From the NCBI GenBank assembly GCA_943329925.2, contig CALQFT020000017.1:1-33217 (forward strand): a stretch of 33,217 nt of DNA. Reading direction: 5' to 3'. This document shows, piece by piece, positions 1 to 7,648 of this stretch. A program made the position numbers and the translations under genes. The stretch comes from Opitutus sp. GAS368 (GTDB taxonomy: Bacteria; Verrucomicrobiota; Verrucomicrobiia; Chthoniobacterales; Chthoniobacteraceae). Below the pieces are notes generated by a model. The model saw only the letters and a list, made by a program, of their open reading frames with translations. It searched no databases and had not been told where the DNA came from. Each line of letters opens with the position of its first letter. The stretch's first letter is position 1.

Positions 1-82
1 GACAAGTTATCGGGGAGGAATGGGGTGTTTTTTGGATTGAAGGCGCCTTTTCTTGCCAAACCCAGCCGCCTATACTCGCTTC

Positions 83-1573
83 ATGGCTTACCGATCTACC
101 GTGGAATTTATTGCTGCCCTCGAGAAGGCCGGTGAACTCGTGCGCATTCCTTTTCCTGTTGCAACTGAGTTGGAAATCACCGCGTGGGCTGATCGTGAAA
201 TGAAGTCCCCCGGCGGCGGCAAAGCGCTCCTGTTTGAGAAACCTACGGTGAATGGAGTGATCTCGTCCTTCCCCCTAGCGATAAACACCATGGGCTCGCG
301 AGCTAGGATGGCGCTCGCCTTGGGCATCGCCGACGTGGACGAGCTCATGAACCAAATGCGCCTCATCTTGAAGGCCAAGCCCCCCACCAATTTGCGCTCC
401 GCCTGGACGCTCGCCCTCCAGGGACTCGACCTGCTTAACGCCAAACCCAACCACGTGCGCACCGGCCCCGCCCAAGAAGTCGTCCACCGCTTCGAGGAGC
501 CGCTCACTCCACAGGCCCTCGCTGCACGCCTCCCCACACTGCTGGATCTGCCCATCCTCCAATGCTGGCCCGACGATGGCGGCCGCTTCATCACCCTCCC
601 TTGCGTCCACACCAAAGACCCCGATACCGGCGAACGCAATTTAGGCATGTACCGCATCCAAATCTACGACCGCCAGACCACCGGCATGCACTGGCAGGTC
701 CACAAAGTGGGCGCGCGCCACGGGAAACGTTATTACGAAAAAAACGAGCCCATGCCCGTCGCCATCACCATCGGTGGCGACCCCGCCTACGCCTTCGCGG
801 CCACCGCTCCCTTGCCCGACGGTTTGGACGAACTGCTCTTCGCCGGGTTCATTCGCAAGCGCCCTGTGGATCTGGCGCCTTGTTTGACAGTCCCTTTGGA
901 TGTCCCTGCAGACGTGGATTTTGTCATCGAAGGGTTTGTTCATCCCGGCGAACTCCGCGACGAAGGCCCTTTCGGCGATCACACCGGCTTCTACACCCCA
1001 GTGGACAAGTACCCGGTGTTCCACATCACCGCCATCACTCACCGGCGGGATGCTGTTTACCCCTGCACCATCGTGGGGATTCCGCCCATGGAAGACTTCT
1101 ACATGGGCACGGCCAGTGCGCGGATCTTTCTGCCGGTGTTCCAGATGAACTTCCCGGAAATCGTCGATATCGCGCTTCCCGCAGAGGGCACCTTTCACAA
1201 CCTGGTCTTTGTTTCCATCCGTAAACAATACCCGTGGCAAGCCTACAAGATCATGCACGGGCTCTGGGGAATGGGGCAGATGATGTTCGCAAAGTACATC
1301 GTCGTGGTGGACGCCGATTGCGACGTGCACAACACCAGCGAAGTCCTCTTCCGCATGTGCGCCAATACCGATCCCCAGCGCGACAGCATCGTCACCAAGA
1401 ATCCCAGCGACGCGCTTGATCACGCGCCGACCATCGCCAATTTAGGCACGCACATGGCTTTTGACGCCACGCGCAAACTCCCCGGCGAAGGCTATCACCG
1501 CGTCTGGCCCGAACTCGTTAAGATGCCCGCCGAGATCGCCGCCCGCGTGGACGCCATGCGCCGCACATTGTGA
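83..1573 (+). CDS. UbiD-family prenylated-FMN-dependent decarboxylase
   Basis: Predicted 496-residue cytosolic (de)carboxylase of the UbiD family, close to the length of E. coli UbiD. Family members use prenylated FMN made by a UbiX-type flavin prenyltransferase to decarboxylate aromatic or unsaturated acids, classically in ubiquinone or menaquinone synthesis. Visible family blocks are the NLGMYR segment with following TTGMHWQ and HKVGARH (about residues 186-213), GGDPAYAFAA (about 231-240) and the active-site segment EGPFGDHTGFYTP (about 294-306), then PPMEDFYMG. The ATG at 83 is chosen over a TTG at 53 because MAYRSTVEFIAALEKAGELVRI is the usual N-terminus of the family. No ubiX or quinone gene is nearby, so the substrate is open; a menaquinone-route decarboxylase is as likely as a true ubiquinone one. 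It converges on the sulfatase gene with a 16-base gap. Confidence 0.9.
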   Translation: MAYRSTVEFIAALEKAGELVRIPFPVATELEITAWADREMKSPGGGKALLFEKPTVNGVISSFPLAINTMGSRARMALALGIADVDELMNQMRLILKAKPPTNLRSAWTLALQGLDLLNAKPNHVRTGPAQEVVHRFEEPLTPQALAARLPTLLDLPILQCWPDDGGRFITLPCVHTKDPDTGERNLGMYRIQIYDRQTTGMHWQVHKVGARHGKRYYEKNEPMPVAITIGGDPAYAFAATAPLPDGLDELLFAGFIRKRPVDLAPCLTVPLDVPADVDFVIEGFVHPGELRDEGPFGDHTGFYTPVDKYPVFHITAITHRRDAVYPCTIVGIPPMEDFYMGTASARIFLPVFQMNFPEIVDIALPAEGTFHNLVFVSIRKQYPWQAYKIMHGLWGMGQMMFAKYIVVVDADCDVHNTSEVLFRMCANTDPQRDSIVTKNPSDALDHAPTIANLGTHMAFDATRKLPGEGYHRVWPELVKMPAEIAARVDAMRRTL

Positions 1574-1589
1574 GTGGATCTTCGGCGGC

Positions 1590-3164
1590 CTATTTCACCA
1601 ATGCTCCACCGGGACCTTGTCCAGGCTGCCAGGGATGTTTGCCTTTCTCTGTGTCGTCTGGTGGCAAGCTTTCGGCAAACTGATCCTCGTCTTTTAATTC
1701 ATCACGCAGCCGGGAAAGCTCAGTCTTGAGAACTTTAACCAACCCAGCGGATTCTGGGGCATCGTAAATGTTGTTTAACTCATCGGGGTCTTTCACCAAG
1801 TCGAACAACTCCCAAGCGTTTTTCTTCCAAAAATAGATTAACTTATGAGTCGTGGTACGCACGCCATAGTGGGCGCGCGTGTTGTGGTGGCCGGGATCGT
1901 GGTAGTAGCGGTAATACATGGATTGCCGCCAGTCGCTTGGCTTTTCGCCTTTGAGAATTGGCACCAGCGAATGTCCCTGCATATCAGACGGAACCGGCAT
2001 GCCAGCGATGTCCAAAAAGGTGGGCGCATAGTCCACATTGAGCGCAAACAAATCACTCACGGCGCCGGCCTGGGTCACGCCGGGCCAAGAAACCATCAGC
2101 GGAATTCGCAGCGAATGATCGTACATGAAGCGCTTGTCGTACATCCCGTGGTCCCCCATGAAAAATCCGTTATCCGTCGTGTAGATAACGACGGTGTTTT
2201 GCGCGAGGCCCTCGTCTGCGAGCCACTTCCGAAGCCGGCCGACTTCATCGTCGACGCTCTGCACACAGGCAAGATAGTCGCGCATCAAATGCTGATATTT
2301 CCAAGATAAGAGCGCATCGCCGGAGAGCGTTTTTTTTATCCCATTTTCCTCCACCTCCACCTCTGTGGGTCTGACTGCCAACCACTTCTTGTTTTCCTGC
2401 GGAGACAAACCGCTTGGAGGCACCAACTTCAAGTCATTACGCGTGAGACTGCGCACCACCGATTGGTCGTTTTCAGGTAACGCCGCCGGGCGGGTGGCGT
2501 AATCGTCGCGCAGGGTTGCGGGCTCTGGGATGATGCGATTGGCGAACTTCGCGGCATTTTCCGGCGTGGGCTCCCAAGCGCGATGCGGAGCCTTGTGGTG
2601 CAGCATCATGAAAAACGGCTTGTCCTTCGGCCGCTGTTGCAACGCCTCAATGCCAAGGTCCGTGATCACCTTCGTGGCGTAACCCGGATAAACGCGCAGG
2701 CCTGTGTTGTCGTAAAGAATGGGATCCCAATAGCGCCCTTGGCCCGGGAGAATGTTCCATTTGTCGAACCCCATCGGATCCGACCCGAGATGCCATTTAC
2801 CGGTCATCACGGTGTAGTATCCACCAGCCTGCATTAACTTTGCGACGGTCTGCTGTTGACCATTGAAGGTATTAAAAACGGGCGTGCCGTTGAGATGCGA
2901 GTATTTTCCAGTAAGCAACGTGGCACGACTTGGGGTGCAGATGGAATTGGTAACGAAAGCGTTTTTGAAGCGCACTCCGTCCGCCGCGAGTTTGTCGAGA
3001 TGGGGCGTGATATTGACTTTGGAGCCGTACGCCGAAATCGAGTGGTAGGCGTGATCATCCGTCATGATAAACAGGATGTTGGGCCTATTCGCGGGCTTGG
3101 AATCGGCCGCCGCACGAAGAGGCAGCGGAGCCAATAGGAGGAGAGCGAGGGAGGGGAACTTCAT
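1590..3164 (-). CDS. Secreted type I (formylglycine) sulfatase
   Basis: A 524-residue sulfatase with a signal peptide (MKFPSLALLLLAPLPLRAAA), so it is exported. The maturation motif C-T-P-S-R (Cys76) is the C-x-P-S-R type, whose cysteine is converted to formylglycine by a sulfatase-modifying enzyme encoded elsewhere. The N-terminal metal-binding pair sits in PNILFIMTDDH, and TTDNGFFMGDHGMYDKR is the second conserved block with metal-binding Asp/Asn. Such enzymes remove sulfate esters, most often from polysaccharides in this bacterial group; the substrate cannot be read from the sequence. The ATG at 3164 is preferred over a TTG at 3173 because it starts directly before the signal peptide. It is the last gene of a same-strand set with a CBM9-like glycan protein and two secreted hydrolases, which supports a carbohydrate substrate. 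Confidence 0.92.
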   Translation of the reverse strand: MKFPSLALLLLAPLPLRAAADSKPANRPNILFIMTDDHAYHSISAYGSKVNITPHLDKLAADGVRFKNAFVTNSICTPSRATLLTGKYSHLNGTPVFNTFNGQQQTVAKLMQAGGYYTVMTGKWHLGSDPMGFDKWNILPGQGRYWDPILYDNTGLRVYPGYATKVITDLGIEALQQRPKDKPFFMMLHHKAPHRAWEPTPENAAKFANRIIPEPATLRDDYATRPAALPENDQSVVRSLTRNDLKLVPPSGLSPQENKKWLAVRPTEVEVEENGIKKTLSGDALLSWKYQHLMRDYLACVQSVDDEVGRLRKWLADEGLAQNTVVIYTTDNGFFMGDHGMYDKRFMYDHSLRIPLMVSWPGVTQAGAVSDLFALNVDYAPTFLDIAGMPVPSDMQGHSLVPILKGEKPSDWRQSMYYRYYHDPGHHNTRAHYGVRTTTHKLIYFWKKNAWELFDLVKDPDELNNIYDAPESAGLVKVLKTELSRLRDELKDEDQFAESLPPDDTEKGKHPWQPGQGPGGALVK

Positions 3165-3332
3165 AAGGGTCAATAGAGTCCGAAACTGTGGAGTTCTCTT
3201 TGGTTACTCGTTGCCACGAGGGAAGTCACACCAGAAATCCGCCGCCCGAGGATTTGGTCTTCAGTTCTTTTTTGGGCGCGCGCTGTGGAGGGCGGGGCGA
3301 CTTTTCGCACTACAAAAGCTGTGCTCTCAGAT

Positions 3333-6300
3333 TTAGTCCTCAAACTCGGTGGCCGTTGGGCCAAGTTCAAGCTGGGCGCCGTCAATCCAGATTTGGCCCG
3401 GCTCACGGAGGCGGACTTCGTAACGAGCTTCACTGACGTTGGCGGGGATCAGACCCGTGATGGAGTAGCGTTGCCACTCGGTGCTAAGTTTGATCGTAAT
3501 GGCTTCGCCACGCTCCTTTTCGGCGTTCATCTGCGAGCAACGCAGCCACACATCGCGGCCGGGTTGATCGGCTTTGAGATAAACCGAGAGGGTGTAAGTT
3601 TGGGCGGCATTGCTCGCGGGATCGCAGCGTAACATTAATTGCTCGTAGCCGCTGCTGGTGGTCTTTGTGAGTTGGATACAGCGTTTTCCAAAGAGGGCTC
3701 CGTTCTCGCTAATCGTGGCGCCTGGCGTCATGAGGCAGTAGTCGGCACAACCTGCCGCGGTGGCATCCTCGAAGCTGGGATTGGGCAGTACATTTTTGCG
3801 CCCTTTTCTGAAACCGCCTGCGAGAAAGGGTTCCACGCTCATGAGGTCTGGCTTCAGCACAACCTGCTGCACACTCACAGCTTTGGCGCCCGTGTCGCCG
3901 GTGCTCTGCACATACCAAGCGCGTGTGGCATACGGCTCTAGGGTGTCGTTGAAGCCATGGTCGTGGATCTCCATGTTTTGAGAGCCAAACACTTCCTTGG
4001 CGGACGTCATTTGATCGAAGGCAAAGAGGCAACGCACGGGATGATGACGACCGTTGGCTGCCAGCAGGATGACTTGCCCCTGCTCGTTTTGGAAAATACC
4101 GACGTGAACATCCGGGTAGCGCTCGGCTTTGGGTTCAAAGGGGGATTCAACAAAGCTGGGAACACCGTCCACTGCGTCCACCACAGCCCGGTTGTAGCGG
4201 ATGCCAGTCAATGGCTCTGGGCCTGCGATGAAGGGGGTGAGTTGGCTGATCTCCTTGCCAAGTTGCTGGCACGTTTGCCAGTCCGTCTCCCGCATGTTGC
4301 TGTAGGCGAAGTTGAAGATGCCAGTGGCCCGATAGATGAGGGCGAGATAGGTCTGGCAGCGAATCTCGGGAGCCGTCAGCGGTCGCTTGTAGAGGCGGCT
4401 CCAGCGCGGACAGGCGAGGATTTGCCAAACCGGCAGTCGTCCTGTCTCGGCACGTTGCCGGGTCATCCAAGCGATCTTGGCAACGTGATTGGGAGTGCTG
4501 CGCACCTCGTCCCCCGCGGGCGGATGCCAATAGGGATCGGTCACAAGGATGTCACACCAGTTCGTATAATCCGTGCCTTCGGGGATGTGGCTGGAGTAGT
4601 TGACAATGACGGGATGGTAGCCATCGGCTTGTCGGACTCGGGCAAAGTATTCCTGGCCGAACCTCACTTGGTTGAACGCCTCTTTGGGCAGGGGCTCGTC
4701 CATGATGAAGTGCGCGGCGAGATTCGGGGCGTGCTTCACAGCTTCGACTCCGGCGATCATGCGATCGAGGTTTTTGTGGAAAAACTCGCCGTAGATCGCC
4801 TCGCGTTCGGGAAGCGAGATCGGCAGCGTGAGTACATTTTTGAGCTGGGTGAGGTTTTGCGAATTCGTGATGCGCTGCACTTGTTTCAAAAGATCGCCGT
4901 CATAGCGTGCGTGCGCGTCCCAGATGATCGGCTCCGCGCATTCGTCGGGGCAACTGACGAGTGCGAGGCGATATTTCGCCGCCAGTCGCTGGTAGTTCGC
5001 CATGCCCTGCGGCGTGGTCTTGTTCCAAACCACAAAGGTATTGAATCCTCGCTCTGCAAGCTGTTTGAACGCTGCTTCATCGTCGTCGCGCACTCCAGAC
5101 ATGATCACGCCAAAGGGCACAAACGGTTTGCCATTATCCAATACCATACGTCGAGCTTGATCGATCTTCCACTCCGCTCCCGGCTGGGGCTGCAGTCTCC
5201 GCAGGGGAAGCTTGAGTTCAAAGATCACCCGCTCGTCACGATGAAGCTGCAGCGTGATGGACTCGCTCAGCGGAACCTTGAGCTGACCGCTGCGAAGCAC
5301 CGGAGAGACGCTTCCGAGTTCCTTTCCTTCCGCCGAACGCGCAACCAGCTTCAGCCCTGCGCTTGGATTGACCCGGTAGTGAATCACCGCCTCGGCTTCG
5401 CTGGTGTAGTAGTTGCGATCCAGGAAGGCTGTGAGTGGCCGCCACGCGCTGGTGTCCTCGATGAACTCGGTGCCAAGCACTTCATCCGTGGCGGCATCAA
5501 GCAAGTTCAGTTCCGCCTGCTCAGGGTTGGGATCCTGTAAGGCGAGCTGCGTTTCGAGGATTTGTTTGGGCTCCAACTTTAACACCTCTCCTCGAGTTGA
5601 ACCGATGGCCAAGCGCACCTTGGCCGTGGACGCTCCATAATTTTGCAGGCTGACACGAGCTGCCGACATCTCTGCACTCGCCTTGCTGATGCCAACCAGC
5701 GGGGGTTGCCGAATCTCTAGTGCGGCAGGAAAACCAGCGACAGCACGAAACGCAGCCGGCTCATGAAAGCTGCTCTTCACAGGCGACCAACTGCTGCTTT
5801 CGCGCGATTCGCTGATGACCACGTTCTGGGAGTCAATCACCGGCACGCGTCGATTGCGGGCTATGTTGAGTCGCAGGTCGTGGAATCCGCCGCCGGAACG
5901 CAGCAGGGAGAGCGGCACCGCGATCTCTGCCGTCCAACCGTGATCAGTGCGGCGAGTGGCCGAGCGCCAGGGCACATCCCAGTATTTCTTCACGGCCGTG
6001 CCGGTGATGAGCCGCTCATCCCGTGCGCCACCGAAGCTCAAAGCATAATGGTAAAAGTAAGCAGGTTCCGTCACTCGCGGGGCGAGGAAAATCTCGATCG
6101 ACTCATCCTTCATCGCACCACGGTCATGTCCCTTCACTGTGGGCTGCAACAACTTCATCGCCTCGTGCCGGCACTCGATGCCGATGTAAAACCAAGCATC
6201 ATCGTGCGCGAGCCGGAAGGTGGTCTCAGCGACCTGCTTGCCAGTTTGAAACACCGTGAAGTCAGACTGCGCCGAAGCCTGAGACCAGAACGACTCTTCC

Positions 6301-6398
6301 AATACGCCGTCGATGATTGCCGTGCCGCGAACCACAACGGCTTCGGCTGCATGAAGTCTGGTGATTAAGACGAGCGAGAGAAAAAGAAAACGTATCAT
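3333..6398 (-). CDS. Large secreted protein: CBM9-like domain, glycoside-hydrolase-like TIM barrel, C-terminal CBM-like domain
   Basis: A 1021-residue exported protein with signal peptide MIRFLFLSLVLITRLHAAEA. Residues about 20-215 resemble a family 9 carbohydrate-binding (DOMON-like) module: IDGVLEESFWSQA, then AWFYIGIEC, then DESIEIFLAP. The middle has beta-sandwich-like sequence (about 240-405). Residues about 415-720 look like a beta/alpha barrel: LDNGKPFVPFGVIM, then GFNTFVVWN, then AAHFIMDEPLP with a candidate acid Glu568. Residues about 855-1021 resemble a CenC-type jelly roll (NPSFED at the start, IWIDGAQLELG near the end). I do not recognise an established glycoside hydrolase family, so activity is inferred only from architecture. 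The ATG at 6398 is chosen over a TTG at 6434 because it begins the signal peptide. The esterase gene is 57 bases upstream and the sulfatase 168 bases downstream. Confidence 0.8.
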   Translation of the reverse strand: MIRFLFLSLVLITRLHAAEAVVVRGTAIIDGVLEESFWSQASAQSDFTVFQTGKQVAETTFRLAHDDAWFYIGIECRHEAMKLLQPTVKGHDRGAMKDESIEIFLAPRVTEPAYFYHYALSFGGARDERLITGTAVKKYWDVPWRSATRRTDHGWTAEIAVPLSLLRSGGGFHDLRLNIARNRRVPVIDSQNVVISESRESSSWSPVKSSFHEPAAFRAVAGFPAALEIRQPPLVGISKASAEMSAARVSLQNYGASTAKVRLAIGSTRGEVLKLEPKQILETQLALQDPNPEQAELNLLDAATDEVLGTEFIEDTSAWRPLTAFLDRNYYTSEAEAVIHYRVNPSAGLKLVARSAEGKELGSVSPVLRSGQLKVPLSESITLQLHRDERVIFELKLPLRRLQPQPGAEWKIDQARRMVLDNGKPFVPFGVIMSGVRDDDEAAFKQLAERGFNTFVVWNKTTPQGMANYQRLAAKYRLALVSCPDECAEPIIWDAHARYDGDLLKQVQRITNSQNLTQLKNVLTLPISLPEREAIYGEFFHKNLDRMIAGVEAVKHAPNLAAHFIMDEPLPKEAFNQVRFGQEYFARVRQADGYHPVIVNYSSHIPEGTDYTNWCDILVTDPYWHPPAGDEVRSTPNHVAKIAWMTRQRAETGRLPVWQILACPRWSRLYKRPLTAPEIRCQTYLALIYRATGIFNFAYSNMRETDWQTCQQLGKEISQLTPFIAGPEPLTGIRYNRAVVDAVDGVPSFVESPFEPKAERYPDVHVGIFQNEQGQVILLAANGRHHPVRCLFAFDQMTSAKEVFGSQNMEIHDHGFNDTLEPYATRAWYVQSTGDTGAKAVSVQQVVLKPDLMSVEPFLAGGFRKGRKNVLPNPSFEDATAAGCADYCLMTPGATISENGALFGKRCIQLTKTTSSGYEQLMLRCDPASNAAQTYTLSVYLKADQPGRDVWLRCSQMNAEKERGEAITIKLSTEWQRYSITGLIPANVSEARYEVRLREPGQIWIDGAQLELGPTATEFED

Positions 6399-6455
6399 CG
6401 ATTGGGAATACCTGACTTGGAATGACGATTGCAAAAAAGGTCGCTATGCGACGGA

Positions 6456-7571
6456 TCAGCGCTTCGCTTTGAGGTGCCGGTCGAGTAGTTCCTCAGCGGC
6501 AGTCTGCGCCTCCGCCGGGTATCGGTGTCCTTGGCGGTGGTTAAGCAAACGCACGTTATCCCGCGCGCCCAACAGATCATAGACTGGGCGGGCAGCGTCG
6601 ATGAAGACGGCGCTTTGATCGCTGTCGGCTGAATCACCGGCGAGCAAAAGAAACGGTCTGGGCGCGATCAGCGCGAGGAGTTCATGGTGCTCGTGGTTGA
6701 AGGTCGCCGGCCGACCGAGCGGACCGAGATACCAGGGCGCATCCCAGTTGCTAAAGGTGAGTCCGATGCCGCCTTCGCTGAACACGGCGACCTTGAAGCG
6801 CTCGTCGAACGCGGCGGCGTAGAGCACTTCCTTCGCCCCCAGTGAATGGCCCAAACACCCGATGCGCTCGCGGTCAACCAGTGGCAACGATTCCAGATAA
6901 TCCGCCGCCCGGATGCCGTCCCAAGTCATTCGCGCCATGCCTTTCCATGTCGGATGACTTTGTTGCAGACGCCTCGCCCACTCAGCGTAAGTGGCTCCTT
7001 CATCGAAGACGAAGCAACGAGGGCACACCACTACGTAACCGCGTTTCACGAGCTGCACACCTTGCATCAGTTCGGGCACGGAAGCATCCAACCCTGCGGC
7101 CTGCTTTGCGTGCGTCTTCTCGGTTTGATGGAATACAACGACGCCGGGGAGCTTCCCCGTGGCGTTCTTGGGAATGAGCACGTAGGCATCAGTGAACACC
7201 CCTTCCTCGATCTGATATTTTACGTGCTGGCGCGTGAACTCCGGGAGCGTTTCGGTGGCCAGCACCTCCACCTTCAATGCAACGCGTTCCTTGGGAAAAT
7301 CGCCGAGGAAAGCCTGCCACTCCGCGCGCACAGCGTCGCGCCGCTTCATCCATGCTGGCGCGGAAGTGATGGGCAGCCCGCCCTCGTCCACGAGCAGCGG
7401 CCGGAGCTGACCAATCGTTCGTTCGGCGGCGGACAAGTGCGGCGACACAGACCCACACAGCGCAAGGGCAGCGAGGAGGAGAGATGCCTGCCGTCGCATC
7501 GAACTGAAAAGCGATATGGCAAAAAACGCCGAGGCGGCGCGGATTCGATGGATGCTCGGGGGGATCATCAT
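6456..7571 (-). CDS. Secreted alpha/beta hydrolase (esterase-like)
   Basis: A 371-residue alpha/beta-hydrolase with an exported N-terminus. The nucleophile elbow is G-H-S-L-G (Ser243), followed by AKEVLYAAAFDERFK. The probable acid lies in LLLAGDSADSDQS and the histidine in LLNHRQGHRYP, so the triad looks complete. The segment PGVVVFHQTEKTHAKQAAG and the late NHEHHELLALIAPRPFLLL are typical of the esterase / prolyl-oligopeptidase-like hydrolases common in Planctomycetes and Verrucomicrobia. The start is uncertain: ATG at 7571 gives a long basic leader, whereas the internal ATG at 7499 (MRRQASLLLAALALCG) gives a textbook signal peptide. Neither has a Shine-Dalgarno motif. Its position between another hydrolase and a CBM9-like protein suggests de-esterification of a glycan, but the substrate is inference. 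Confidence 0.85.
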   Translation of the reverse strand: MMIPPSIHRIRAASAFFAISLFSSMRRQASLLLAALALCGSVSPHLSAAERTIGQLRPLLVDEGGLPITSAPAWMKRRDAVRAEWQAFLGDFPKERVALKVEVLATETLPEFTRQHVKYQIEEGVFTDAYVLIPKNATGKLPGVVVFHQTEKTHAKQAAGLDASVPELMQGVQLVKRGYVVVCPRCFVFDEGATYAEWARRLQQSHPTWKGMARMTWDGIRAADYLESLPLVDRERIGCLGHSLGAKEVLYAAAFDERFKVAVFSEGGIGLTFSNWDAPWYLGPLGRPATFNHEHHELLALIAPRPFLLLAGDSADSDQSAVFIDAARPVYDLLGARDNVRLLNHRQGHRYPAEAQTAAEELLDRHLKAKR

Positions 7572-7648
7572 GGGTTAAGTAAATGTTTCAGAGCTACTTT
7601 TGAGATGTCCTTGCCGGCAAGGCGGCGAGGGAGGACCAACGTCTTTCA

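Noticed and set aside
641-1423. 260-residue minus-strand frame inside ubiD
   Set aside because: His/Val/Asp-rich shadow of the UbiD reading frame, which has clear family motifs.
3957-5540. 527-residue open frame on the plus strand opposite the CBM9-like protein
   Set aside because: It is a shadow frame antisense to a convincing secreted protein with signal peptide and domains; it has no recognisable domain and low-complexity-free but unnatural composition.
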